The notes below the pieces were generated by a model. The model was not told where the DNA came from. It saw nothing but the letters and a program-made list of their open reading frames with translations, and searched no databases. Positions 43,455-54,220 of a stretch of DNA of 64,000 bases are shown here, in pieces. Each line of letters starts with the position of its first letter. Positions within the stretch are counted from its first letter, which is position 1. Source of the DNA: Isoetes taiwanensis. Taxonomy: Eukaryota; Streptophyta; Lycopodiopsida; Isoetales; Isoetaceae. The position numbers and the translations under genes are program-made. The DNA lies in the NCBI GenBank assembly GCA_021234155.1, contig JAJEKV010000026.1, forward strand, positions 62,001 through 126,000, in the 5' to 3' direction.

Positions 43455-45750
43455 TTAGATAAAGAACAGATGACGATATTTCGCGCTTCTCCTTGATCGT
43501 TGAAGCTGAAACATCCGAGAAATTCCTCGGCCCTGATGTTAGAAATCAGGTGACCATGAAGAGGACTATTGCTGAATATAAAATGGGCCATAATCATAAG
43601 AAATATCACCATCTGTTCCTTTATGAGTGTCTGACCAAAGCAACATCTCAAAGCTTTCAAAAATCCCATGGCATTTTTTGACATGAGTTTCTTTTGGTCA
43701 ACTATGCGTTCATGGAAGCATACCCTAAGAGTGGTCCTATGGAGTTGGTAACCCTATGAATCCTAGGAGCGTATGGGCCTTCAATGTAATAAGGTTAATT
43801 GTTTGGAAGTAATAATATAGAGGTAAAACAAACTAAACATATTATAAAATCAAACCTAAGCATAACCATAAGTCAATGGACAACCCATATGCTTTTTCCA
43901 AGTATTATGGGTTAGGTTTGTGAGGTTAAATCCCAGCCGTGGATCCGGAGCATATCCTGGGTACGATGCCAGATCAGCGGCCATCATCTTTTTGGAGAAA
44001 AAATGGCTTGCCATTTCCTAAGGTCTCCATAAAAAATGGCTTGCCATTTAAGGAACTCATGGTGACTCAAGAGAACGTCCGCAGACCATGCATATCCCGG
44101 ATACACAGACCATGCAGACCGGCAGAGCAATCAGATGGGATCTTCTTGGGAAACCTACGCTCTGGAAGAAGCTTCAAGCTTTGCCTCACCGCAAGAAGCT
44201 TTGCCTACTCTCCCCACGCTTTACGGCCCCTCGCCGGCCGCTCGCGCCGCTCGCGCCTTTGCTCCCCGCTTTCTGCGCTAAAAATAGATAGCGGCCCATC
44301 CTCAAATCGCCCATTAATCCGAGAAGCGGCTTCCTAACAAGCCGATTCAGGTAAATAGTCGCTTCACAGGAGCGGAATCTAGGTTCCTAAGAAACCGGGA
44401 ACCGGGAACAACCGAGGAACCCGAAAGCTCGCCGCTTGTTGCCGAATCTTGGGAAGCATCTTTCTATAGTTTCCTTTGCCTCCCTCCGCAGGAATCATCG
44501 TTCTATAGTCGAACGAAAACAAAGAAAGAAAACAAAACAAAGAAAGAAGACAAAGAAAACGAAATAAAGAAAGAAGCCCATGCAACCAAGCCCGTGTAAA
44601 ACCAAAACAAAGAAACAAAGTCCGCAACCGAGCATCCCCGTGCTCTTGTTACCTAAAAAAAATATGAAAACAAAGGAACTAGGGATCTTCACGCCAAGCA
44701 TGCCCTTCAACACAACAACATGAAGAGCCCCTGCTTACGCAAAGCCCTCATCAATCGGATTTTTAAAGCCTCGCAAGGCTAGCGCCCCCGCCTCGCAGAC
44801 TCTCCCGCAAAACAAGGAGCATAAAATAGAAAGGAGCATGTCCTCTTATCCGCACAGCATAAATACTTTTTCTATTCCAAGATGGCAAAAAATCATAAAA
44901 ACACATCAAAATAGCAACATGACCACTAAACGCAATTAAGCTGCTCAAACATCGCAAAATATACCCTTTTTAATACAATACGACACCAAAATCATAGTCC
45001 CAACCACTGATTCCCAAATACCAAACAAAAATCGCAGAAGTTTATCATACACAATCCCACATCATTAATAATTGCCCTCATAAATACAATTCTACTGCAT
45101 AGGCATGCATACATTATCCCCTACTGTATTCGGCTCACCGTTTTTTTTGGAATCCAACCCCCTTTCGGGGAGCCAATATTTCGCTCGTAAATTTATGGCG
45201 ACATGATGACATTTGTTTGGGGTAACAAAAGGGAAATCGAAATTAGAAGGCAATGGTTTCCAGGGAGCATTCTTCCATTGCTGCGGCTATGGCGCAGCTC
45301 CTTCTGCGACCCCGGCAATGAATTCCAAGGGTTATCAGAAGGTGCTAATTTTCTGTGTTACCCTCATCTTTAAAGAAATTTCTTGCATTGTATTGAATTG
45401 ATGTAAGCCTTGGTTCAGAAGTAGTAGAACTATTTTGGCATGCAGTCTGCCGGCAAGAAACACTTATTGATGTATGCAGTAGATTTTGTTTGAAATAATA
45501 TACATTGAATGACTAAGAAACTGATATCCTCTGAAGGTGTCCTTCGTAAGCTACACTGGTTTGCATCTCCTCTACGACCTGGTACGTGTCTGCATATGTT
45601 GTTTATATTATGTTCTAAATTAGCCTCCTTCAATAAGGGTTGCAACTTCTGTGCTTCACAAACCTGAGTCGTAGTGGAGTTGGGATTGTCATCTACAAGT
45701 GACTAGGATTGTTCTGCTGTATCAAACCACAGAGCTTTTCTAGCGTCCTC
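43455..45750. other. Non-coding; palindromes and purine-rich tract
   Basis: AAATGGCTTGCCATTT occurs at 44001-44016 and 44034-44049. A purine-rich (AAAG/AAAC) tract spans about 44510-44625. Open frames at 43939-44337 and 44379-44713 reflect base composition. The rest shows no recognisable gene. Confidence 0.45.
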
Positions 45751-45753
45751 GTG

Positions 45754-45911
45754 TTATAATCCAGGTACATGTTTTGAGAATGACATCCGGTCTAGAAGCA
45801 GATATCTCCATGCATTCCAAGGCCTCGTGTTAGCCGCTTTTTATAATCAACGCACATGTTTTGAGAATGACACCTGGTCTAGAAGCAGATGTCTCCATGC
45901 ATTGCAAGGCC
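45754..45911. repeat. About 87-bp imperfect tandem duplication
   Basis: Units starting at 45754 and 45841 share TTATAATC, CATGTTTTGAGAATGACA and GGTCTAGAAGCAGAT. Confidence 0.8.
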
Positions 45912-45938
45912 CTTCTGATTGAAGGTGTATTTTGAGAG

Positions 45939-46064
45939 ATTGCCAATCAGTTCCAATCTGATTTGGTGAATCAGTACAGGGTGGGATTTTTATAGCTAAA
46001 AATTGCTGATCAGTCCCAATCTGATTTGGTGAATCAGTACAGGTGGGACATTCTATAGCTAAAA
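45939..46064. repeat. 63-bp tandem duplication
   Basis: Units 45939-46001 and 46002-46064 share AATCTGATTTGGTGAATCAG and TATAGCTAAAAA. Confidence 0.85.
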
Positions 46065-47210
46065 AGGATTATAAACCTTATGGCTTGCATTCCAGTCACC
46101 ATTCCAATCATTTTGTTGAATATACGTGACGGGCAACCATCTGTTTGCATGAAATAGCAGCAAGGTAGATGAAAGTCATTCATATGCAGAACTTTGTATG
46201 ACAATCTGTGATTTCCCTCTTTTGTTGTGCTGGATCAAGGGCATTCTCAAGGATTGGCTTCCTAGGGAAACATGTGGACTATGTCTTATGCTCACGTTTT
46301 GAAATAAAAATCCTAGGGAAATCTTCTGTCTGTAAGCTTTTCTTATCTTGCATGTGTTGATATATTGTTTGACGATAAATGCGGCTTGGATTCATGATGT
46401 TGAAGTTCTTAGGCTTTAATCACGGATATAGATTGTTTGACTCAAGCTCTGGAGAAATGGTGTAGAAATGGAATTTGAAGTTAGAAGTTAAAAGTACATG
46501 TTATCCTTTTACAGCAGTTCTTATAGGGCTTAACTAAGATACACTTTTTCTTTCAAATTGGATATTAAGGCTTGGAGTGTGCAGCTTGAGAATATCGTTG
46601 ATTCCTTAGCAAGGAACAAATGTCTTTTGCGCATGAGACAAGTAAGACCTTCTAACTCAAGCTCAGTGCCTTAGCCAAATGGTAGATCGCCGTAGCCATG
46701 TTTTGGTATTGCAACTTTGTTGGCAATAGGCAAGATTGAGCTTCCTCCTATCGGACAAGCGCTGTGTGCAGTTTTGTCCATGGATGGACATATTAGTAGA
46801 GGAGATATAAGTTCGTCAAAGTGTTGCTCTCTTTTCCCTACAGTATTGAAGGTACATTTTTAAAAAAATTCCTTCGTTGCATGACGTCTTATGTGTTTAG
46901 CAGGGTTATGCCCTTCAAAGAAGTGTAATACAGGCCTTCACGAGCACTCAACATGGAGGAGGTAAAGCATGGGTATCAGATATCTGCAATATTCTTATCT
47001 GAAGGTTCTTGAATGGCAGAGGTCAAGGAATACAATCCTAGCTTGGAGGCAAATAGTAGTTCCTTCTTGGCCTGGATAAAAATCGTGAGGCCTAATCATA
47101 AGGATCAAATCTTTGCATGATTTTTTGCCTTAAACGGCTTCTCCAAATTCGTTGTGAAGCTTGCTTGAATGCGGCCCCTAATGCTTCCTAGCATCTATCT
47201 GAATCCTTGA
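46065..47210. other. No recognisable gene; possibly intron-like sequence upstream of the helicase pseudogene
   Basis: No open frame or repeat stands out. It precedes the first recognisable helicase exon on the same strand, so it could contain introns and decayed N-terminal exons of that gene, but I could not find the N-terminal Q-motif region. Confidence 0.35.
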
Positions 47211-48997
47211 TAAGCACTCTGCGATGGTGGTGTTGCAGTAGTCGAAAGCCCAACTAGTAAGCTTCATGCTTTACTTATTGCCTTTTCATGGAATGGTGTC
47301 TTGGTGCTGCCAGGAACTGGAAAAACTTTGAGCTTAATCTGCAGTGTTCTCCAATGCTTAAAAGATCAGCAAGATGGTAAACCCAATACTTGTGATTTTA
47401 AACTTCTCAATGAGAAAGACAATTCTGATGAGCCTGATTCGATGAGGGATTTTACTGAAATGAAGGAATTAGTTGGCAAAGAGAGAAAGGATAATAGTCA
47501 CCTAAAAGAAGACAGGTGTAATGTTTCTACCAAAGTTCATCAAGTTACCTTCGGTGGTGAAAGCGAAGAAGGAGCTAGGTTGAAAGGGCACGTAGATAAA
47601 GTTAATGTTCTTCATTCTTCAGAGAATTTAGAGCTTGATGATATTTGTTTGATTGAGGATTATGATAGTGATTCGAGTTCTTTGGAGGGAGCAGTAAAGC
47701 GGAAGCCCATAGAATCCTTATGTAGCAGCAGTGATTTTTCACCAGCAGAACACATTCTCAGCTCTCTCAGTCTATCATTGAGTTAAAGTGAACCCCGTTT
47801 GCGTCAACATTGGAAGTGGTGGCTCTTGGTTCCCAAAAGGCATTGTGCATTAATCCTGGTAATATGATTTGCATGTGTGACATTGATGTCTTCGCGAAGA
47901 GATGATGTTTTATCCCCTTATAGGTCCAGATGGTTTTCCATTGGAATTAACAGCAGATAAACCATTTATCCTTTTTGCATTCTTGATGTTTTTAAAGTCT
48001 AGATTGCTTGCTTTATTGCTTCTACCTATGGTTGATTTCAGAAAATGTGCATCTTAGCATCTTTGGAGATTGCAAGGCTGTGAACATGCTGTGCTTCTAT
48101 GAACAGAGGTACTAAGGCATAGGAGTGTTGCAGGAATTAACGAGCATTGCATTGATATGCAGAAGAGAAAGACCCGCAAGGTGGGTTAACAGGGTTCATA
48201 TGTTTCACTTGGTTGTGTTGTTGATCATCTTAATAAGACCATTCTTCTTGTGTCATGAAGGTTTATGATAGAATTAAGGAAAAGAGTCAGAAATAAGGCT
48301 CATGGAAGATGTCCATATCTTAAAAGTAAAAAGTTTATTGCATGCCGAGCCTATGGATATAAAAAAATTTGGTTGTGGTTGGCAAAAAGAGGCAAATGAT
48401 CCCGTCGGCAGATGTTGTAGTTCTTCCTTATCAATCTCTCCTTCATAGTGCAACCAGAACATCCCTTGGCATTACTTTAAAGGACTCTATTGTAATATTT
48501 GATGAGGCTCACAACTTAGTGGAAACAATCTCAAATATTTATAGTTGTCAGGTGTCAAATATTTTTAGCTCTCCAGAATGTTAAACCAACATTGTGCATA
48601 AGGTATGTTTCTTGTTTGTTATGCAGCAGGCATCAAGTTATTGATATATGTGACATTTATATAAGCAAGCAATTAAGTGTCGAAGGGGAAGAGAATGCTA
48701 TGAAAATCTTTGCATGAAAGCTGTCAACCAAAAGAAAGCCCTGTTGAGTCATTTCTGACTTGAATGTCCTTTTGGTGTTTAGAATGCGATATCAGACATG
48801 GTGGAGACTATGCTGCAATCCTACTATTAGATATAAGGTACGTCTCTGGTGCAAAAAGCCGTAGGCATTTAACTGGTCCAATTTCGAAATTACCAGGTTG
48901 GATTAAGGATTGTTTAGTTGCTATTCATGGGGGCTTTGGAGAGATCCCAAGGCTCTTGCATCAATTTCTCAAGTACAACAGATCAAGGCATAAATAA
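47211..48997 (+). pseudogene. CHL1/DDX11-type DNA helicase pseudogene (XPD-like, internal deletion)
   Basis: Recognisable exons in order. DGGVAVVESPT (about 47217-47256), then an intron of about 57 nt with GT/AG, joins to TGKTLSLICSVLQCLKDQQD (from 47314) to give Walker A (ESPT-x-TGKT, one Gly changed). A long acidic linker follows to 47785, then motif Ia RTHSQLSQ and VVALGSQKALCINPG (about 47748-47865). INEHCIDMQKRKTRK lies at about 48135-48180. [20 protein letters not shown] and [15 protein letters not shown] (DEAH box) lie at 48400-48540. Then the true C-terminus: IRHGGDYAAILLLDIRYVSG, KLPGWIKDCLV and a stop at 48997. CHL1/DDX11 is an iron-sulphur 5'-3' helicase needed for sister-chromatid cohesion and fork repair. 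Most of helicase domain 2 and part of the Fe-S region are deleted, and frameshifts occur. Confidence 0.88.
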
Positions 48998-49347
48998 TGA
49001 AGGTTTCCAATGTCATGAATAGTGTATAAGAAATGCCATGATGTGCAAATATACAGCAATACGCCATGGGGCGGAATTCCACAAGTCCAAGTCCAGATGG
49101 GGTCAAATCCCCCATATTTGACTTACCCCTAAGATTCAACCAAACCATTGAATAAATACAACATCTCGAAATTGGCAGTTTGACCAAATAAATAATGATG
49201 AGCCTGGGGAGTTGAACCCCAGTAGAAGTTCCGACGCTCATCCAAGCATACTAGGAATCCCACAAGAGGGATGCCTAGGGGCCGAAACCCACTAACAAAT
49301 CAAACAAGTCAGTACCAACATATTGTTTCAAAAACAGCATTGGAAAG
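48998..49347. other. Non-coding DNA between the helicase pseudogene and the HUH element
   Basis: No gene is seen. This would be the native flank into which the HUH element at 49361 inserted. Confidence 0.4.
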
Positions 49348-49544
49348 TTCGGCCACATTATACAGCAGCAGGCTGCTCAAACAGATTGAAGAGTGAATGA
49401 AAATAACATTCCACACAAATGTACGTGATAGCAAAGCATTCATACCTGTCAAGCATCTCCATGCTGCTGAAACGTATTGAACATGACATTTAGAACAAAA
49501 ACAAACATGTTATTCCCACAATACAAATCCAGAAGAAGTTTTTC

Positions 49545-49991
49545 TCAAGCCCATACACAAAAACAGAAACAACAACATCCAAAGACATTAGTGGCACCAC
49601 TCTGTGCATGCCTAATAAGTTCATCTAGTTGCCATATTTCTTGCACAAGCAAGACCCTCGCAAGGCTCATATGAGAGTGCAAGATATGCAACTCAGAAAC
49701 GGGCACCCCCAACTGATCCCACTCCACAGCAGATATAGCATTCTGAATTGAGGCATAAAAACCTCGAAGCTGCTGCCTGAGCAAGCGCAAGGATGCCGCA
49801 ATCCTATGCGCCTCAGTTCCAACCTGGATAATGCTATTAACAAACTCTTGAACACAAAACACTGCCTCAGGCTCAGCCGAGAACACAACAGGGTTTGGAT
49901 GGGATGCTTCAACAGCAAAAGAAATAAAAGAGTCAGGCAAAGACACAACAGGTTGCTCCACGCTAGCAACTGGCTCCCCATCAGTCTCCAT
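49545..49991 (-). CDS. Second ORF of the HUH element, unknown function
   Basis: From an ATG at 49991 the frame (about 148 codons) reads METDGEPVASVEQPVVSLPD, FAVEASHPNPVVFSAEPEAV, VGTEAHRIAASLRLLRQQLR and LARVLLVQEIWQLDELIRHA. It looks like a real protein: an acidic N-terminus followed by predicted amphipathic helices. It starts about 45 nt after the Rep stop (50035) on the same strand and ends about 185 nt before the element's 3' hairpin. It might be a separate accessory protein or a spliced C-terminal part of Rep; no clear intron signals decide. I recognise no family. The truncated second copy lacks it. Confidence 0.55.
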   Translation of the reverse strand: METDGEPVASVEQPVVSLPDSFISFAVEASHPNPVVFSAEPEAVFCVQEFVNSIIQVGTEAHRIAASLRLLRQQLRGFYASIQNAISAVEWDQLGVPVSELHILHSHMSLARVLLVQEIWQLDELIRHAQSGATNVFGCCCFCFCVWA

Positions 49992-50034
49992 ATAAAAAAA
50001 ACCCAACTGTACAATGTAGAGGCAACCAAGATCA

Positions 50035-51017
50035 TCACCCAACAGCCATGGTGCAATCACACTTGTGCACAGGGATGAAATCCACACCAGGCTCAAGAAT
50101 GACAACATCATCACTATCACTGTCTCGACTATAAGAATCATCATCAATATCTTCAAAGTTATTATCTTGTTCATCAATAGGAATGGCATCCTCCCAATAC
50201 TGCCTCCTCCAAGGCCCATTCCGCTCCACAGGCACAAAACCTGCTGGCAGCCCAAACAAAATTGTCCTCATATCCGATGGCATGCAGTGAGAAGGATTCA
50301 ACAGCACCCTCCATGCAACCCGGACACGGTGCTCATTAATATGGGTAGTATTGGAAGGGATAATCCAAGAACTGGACAATGTAAATTTTCCAGAACGAAT
50401 CATTCTGGTCAGTGTAAACAACAAACTAGCAGTCAATCTATGGTTCCCATGATAGTTAACAAAATGGGCAGCTCGATTCAACAAGTTTTTGTTATCAAGA
50501 ACAACTAAGTTTTTCGTATCACCAGCTCCCCATCTCAAATACAAATCCTTACCTTTCTCGATGGCAACCTCACTCACATTATGAAGATGGCAGATATAAT
50601 GAACCTTTCCCATATCCTTCATACAATACCCAACCATACCCTCAAAACAATGAAGACGAGTGTTCTTCAGGGCTTTACACACCTTATGACATCATTCATG
50701 GCCCTAGGACTTTTAAACCGGGCTCTAAACACAGCCTGACAATGCAAATGATCTACAGTAGCACCACGTTCCATGGCCACAGCTCCAGCAACACACCTCC
50801 GATTGCAAAATCCCACAAGACCATCCTAAAAGCTCATGGGTACATCTTGCCCAGACAGACCTAAGGTGGCACTCACATCTATGAGATTCCAGTCATGCTC
50901 AGCACAAAAATCACGACCATTCTAATTGGAAAAACTCAGATTCAAAATGTGGCTCACAGAACCAGGGGCAGAGCAACCAGGACTCTTCCCCTTTCTAGCT
51001 GCCCTCTTCATAGACAT
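50035..51017 (-). pseudogene. Rep-like HUH endonuclease (decayed)
   Basis: The start is taken as the ATG at 51017 (MSMKRAARKGKSPG, a basic N-terminus). It continues DWNLIDVSATLGLSGQDVP, FCNRRCV, then MERGATVDHLHCQAVFRARF. HLH (codons at 50742-50750) within DHLHCQ is the HUH metal-binding motif. Further on, HCFEGMVGYCMKDMG gives the catalytic Tyr in a Y-x-x-K context. The family nicks one DNA strand and stays linked through the Tyr. After about residue 120 there is a ~200-residue region (open 50682-50035) with FVNYHGNHRLTASLLFTLTR, then LNPSHCMPSDMRTILFGLPA, and an acidic C-terminus, but no P-loop. Lesions: stops at about 50921 and 50849 and a ~46-nt deletion relative to the second copy just before 50690. 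Confidence 0.78.
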
Positions 51018-51381
51018 GGCAGAAAACCACAAACAAAAACAAAGCCACAGAAAACAACCCGCTGGCTTACCTATCTCCCCTTCGAACACTCTATCTCCGG
51101 CTCCCATGCGAACCCGACCCCAGCTTATCCAGAACTCCAAAAAAAGAAACACCCGGCACGACACATCAGAGGCAGCTCCGCCATCCCTGGAGCATCCCAA
51201 GGAAGAACTCACGGTTCCAGCCAACAGGGCATCCAGAACTCCAAGATGCCCGCCCAATATTCTAGGGTTTCGAATCACCCTTGCCACCGTCAGGAAAATA
51301 CCATTCCACATACGAATACCCCAATCACACCATTGGAAACCTTATGTTATAAATATAACATTTCACATTTCGGCCACATTA

Positions 51382-51802
51382 TTGATTTCTCGCAAGCCTC
51401 TTATAAAGTTTGGAATCATTTGGATATTACAGAGCCATGAAGTTACCAAGTTACTGAAACATTTTTCAAGTTACCAAGTTTTTCTCATTTTGATCAACAC
51501 TGTGCCTTTAAATGGCCTTCAGTTTATGCGATGATGCCCTTTGGTAGCATGCTAAATATTTTGTTGTTTTTAGAAATCAATCAAATACGTTTTTAAGTTT
51601 TACACTAATTCCACAAATGCCCTTGTGTTTTGCATCAATTGCCAAATGCCCTTGAAGGCCAAAACACAAAAAATTTCAAAACACAAATGCCTCGTCTACA
51701 AATTACAAAATTGAAATAATGCTCTTAAGATGTAACAAATTTTCAACTTGAAGGGAACTATGTTCTTTAACTATTTTTGCACAAAATTTCAATGTCTCTA
51801 TA
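51382..51802. other. Spacer between the two head-to-head HUH elements
   Basis: No gene. A short phrase CAAGTTACCAAGTT is repeated (about 51433-51482). The sequence differs from both elements and is presumably the host target. Confidence 0.5.
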
Positions 51803-53099
51803 ATGTGAAATGTTATATTTATAACATAAGGTTTCCAATGGTGTGATTGGGGTATTCGTATGTGGAATGGTATTATGCTGACAGTGGCAGGGGTGATTCG
51901 AAACCCTAGAATATTGGGCGGGCATCTTGGAGTTCTGGATGCCCGGTTGGCCGGAACTGTGAGTTCTTCCTTGGGGTGCTCCAGGGATGGCGGAGCTGCC
52001 TCTGATGTGTCGTGGCTGCCGAGTGTTTCTTTTTTTTGGAGTTCTGGATAAGCTGGGGTCGGGTTCGTTGGCAGGGAGCGGAGGTAGAGTGTTCTGGAAG
52101 GGGAGATAGGTAAGCCAGCCGTGTTGTTTTCTGTGGCTCTGTTTTTGTTTGTGGTTTTCTGCCATGTCTATGAAGAGGGGCAGCCGAAGGGAAGAATCCC
52201 GGTTGCTCGCCTCGCGGTTTGCGGAGCCACATTTTGAATCTGAGTTCTTCCAATTCTCAAGAGGATAGTCGTGATTTTTGTGCTGAGCAGGACTGGAATC
52301 TCATAGATGTGAGTGTCACCTTAGGTCTGTCTGGGCAAGATGTGCCCATGAGCTTTTATGATGGTCTTGTGGGATTTTGCAATCGGAGGTGTGTTCTTCG
52401 AGTCAGGGCCATGGAACGCGTGGTGCTACTGTAGATCATTTGCATTGTCAGGCTGTGTTTAGAGCCCGGTTCAAAAGTCCTAGGGCCATGAATGATGCCA
52501 TAAAAAAAATATTTTAATTGGGTTTGTAAGCCTCCTGGTGTGATATTGGTGTGTAAAGCCCTGAAGAACACTCGTCTTCATTGTTTTGAGGGTATGGTTG
52601 GGTATTGTATGAAGGATGTGGGAAAGGTTCATTATGTCTGCCATCTTCATAATGTGAGTGAGGCTGCCATCGAGAAAGGTAAGGATATGGGGAGCTGGTG
52701 ATACGAAAAATTTAGTTGTTCTTGATAACAAAGACTTGTTGAATCGAGCTGCCCATTTTGTTAACTATCATGGGAACCGTAGATTGACTGCTAGCTTGTT
52801 GTTTACACTGGCCAGAATGATTCGTTCTGGAAAATTTACATTGTCCAGTTCTTGGATTATCCCTTCCAATACTGCCCATATTAATGAGCACCGTGTCCGG
52901 GCTGCATGGAGGGTGCTGCTGAATCCTTCTCACTGCATGCCATCGGATATGAGGACAATTTTGTTTGGGTTGCCAGCAGGTTTTGTGCCTGTGGAGTGGA
53001 ATGGGCCTAGGAGGAGGCGGTATTGGGATGATGTCATTCCTATTGATGAACAAGATAATAACTTTGAAGATATTGATGATGATTCTTATAGTCTAGACA
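51803..53099 (+). mobile_element. Second copy of the HUH element, forward strand, 3'-truncated
   Basis: It starts ATGTGAAATG with the same 5' hairpin as the first copy and stays closely similar to it through the Rep coding region until about 53099 (GATTCTTATAGT), where homology stops. The Rep reading is open in 52658-53099 (NLVVLDNKDLLNRAAHFVNY, FGLPAGFVPVEWNGPRRRRY). Lesions differ from those of copy 1: codon 50849 is Tyr here rather than stop, but there is a 2-nt insertion just before the HUH codons (near 52414), and the segment deleted in copy 1 is present (about 52496-52545). The second ORF and 3' hairpin are missing. Confidence 0.82.
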
Positions 53100-54220
53100 G
53101 AAGAACGAGATTCTACCTGTTGTTATTCCACATGGTCACAGTTAGAGTCATATTGATAGTCGCAGACACATGTAAACTTTATTCTTGAAATTTCATAACA
53201 TTTTAGTATAGTTGGATCTGTTATGTGACAACTCTTGTCCTGACCATATGGATATGGTTTTGTGGAGCACTTTGCTTTCAGTTATGCATAGATGAAATGA
53301 GTTTCATGAATACCTTAATGCACATAGATGTGCTAAAGTTCTATGGCTTTGGATTATGCAGAACAAGAGATTAGAAATGAAGCCACCATATTCTTTACAC
53401 AAATACAATGTTGTTGGAATGTATGTCAACAGCAACAGTTTGTAATGTTATTGTACGAAAATATTGGAAATAGTAATAGTCTATGTGATTCATGGCAGAC
53501 AGACATGAGGGACTGCATGAGGTAATATGAATAACTTATTCTAACAACTTCCTTAAACCGCTGCAGGGTATTAAGAATGTGGAAGAATGCAAAACTTCTT
53601 GTCTTTCAAATTATTCCTGCAAGGTTGCATTCTTGCTGAATTTTTCACTTTCTTGCTATTAAATTGAAAATGTGAGGATTATGTATCAATCACTCAACAA
53701 TAGTGACTTGGCCTTTCTATTCTATTCTATTCTTTTTGAAGGTTCAAGGGACAAAGAAATCAAATAAATCGCTAATACTAGGTGTTATAATCCCATCAAT
53801 CCGAGCCATTGGTCGAGATTCTAGAATAGTTGAGCATGCATGTCTATTGATGGTGTGTAGGTACAGGTTGGCAAGCATCAACAAATTCGACTTCTCCATT
53901 CAAAGTTTTTTTGGGAGCGATTTCTTAACCTTATATTTGTCCAAGCTGCTTGCTGAAGGCTTATCATTAGGGTTTCTCCTCGAAAAGACGAAAGGGTGGG
54001 GTTTGTTAATCCCGATGATAAGCTTTCGGCAGGTACACAAACCAACATCTTTTAGCATTGTATTTTCTAGGGCCCAAGTTGTATGATTGGACATTCCCTT
54101 TATTTTTCTTTGTGGGTAGTTCGCATATGTGCGGCTATCCACTATCCACCATTGTAGAAAATCTGCTGAGATGAATGAGAGGCCTATCTCGGGAGTTTTT
54201 TGTCGTTTTCATGTGAACCC
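53100..54220. other. No recognisable gene
   Basis: AT-rich sequence with a (CTATT)n tract near 53715. The frame 53703-54086 has no family motif. Confidence 0.45.

Larger units (their letters stand above)
49348..51381 (-). mobile_element. Replitron-like HUH transposon (49361-51368) with 13-bp target duplication
   Basis: The direct repeat TTCGGCCACATTA (49348-49360 and 51369-51381) brackets a 2,008-bp element read on the reverse strand. Its 5' end starts ATGTGAAATG with a hairpin (ATGTTAT-ATTT-ATAACAT). Its 3' end has a hairpin (AGCAGC-CT-GCTGCT) three bases before the end. The 5' border equals the point where homology to the second copy (51803 onward) stops, independent support for the border. 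It encodes a Rep-like protein with HUH and tyrosine motifs and a second ORF. There is no Walker A/helicase domain, unlike Helitrons or geminivirus-type Reps. Rep-only HUH transposons with terminal hairpins fit the Replitron type; that name is inference. Confidence 0.8.

Noticed and set aside
43939-44337. Open frame of 132 codons
   Set aside because: Basic, Arg/Ser/Pro-rich text from GC-rich DNA; it spans palindromes and has no motif.
49361-51368. Integrated geminivirus-like Rep
   Set aside because: Those Reps carry a helicase P-loop after the nuclease domain. None is seen here, and terminal hairpins plus a target duplication fit a transposon better.
53703-54086. Open frame of 127 codons upstream of the kinase fragment
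   Set aside because: No motif and poor composition; not part of the kinase frame.
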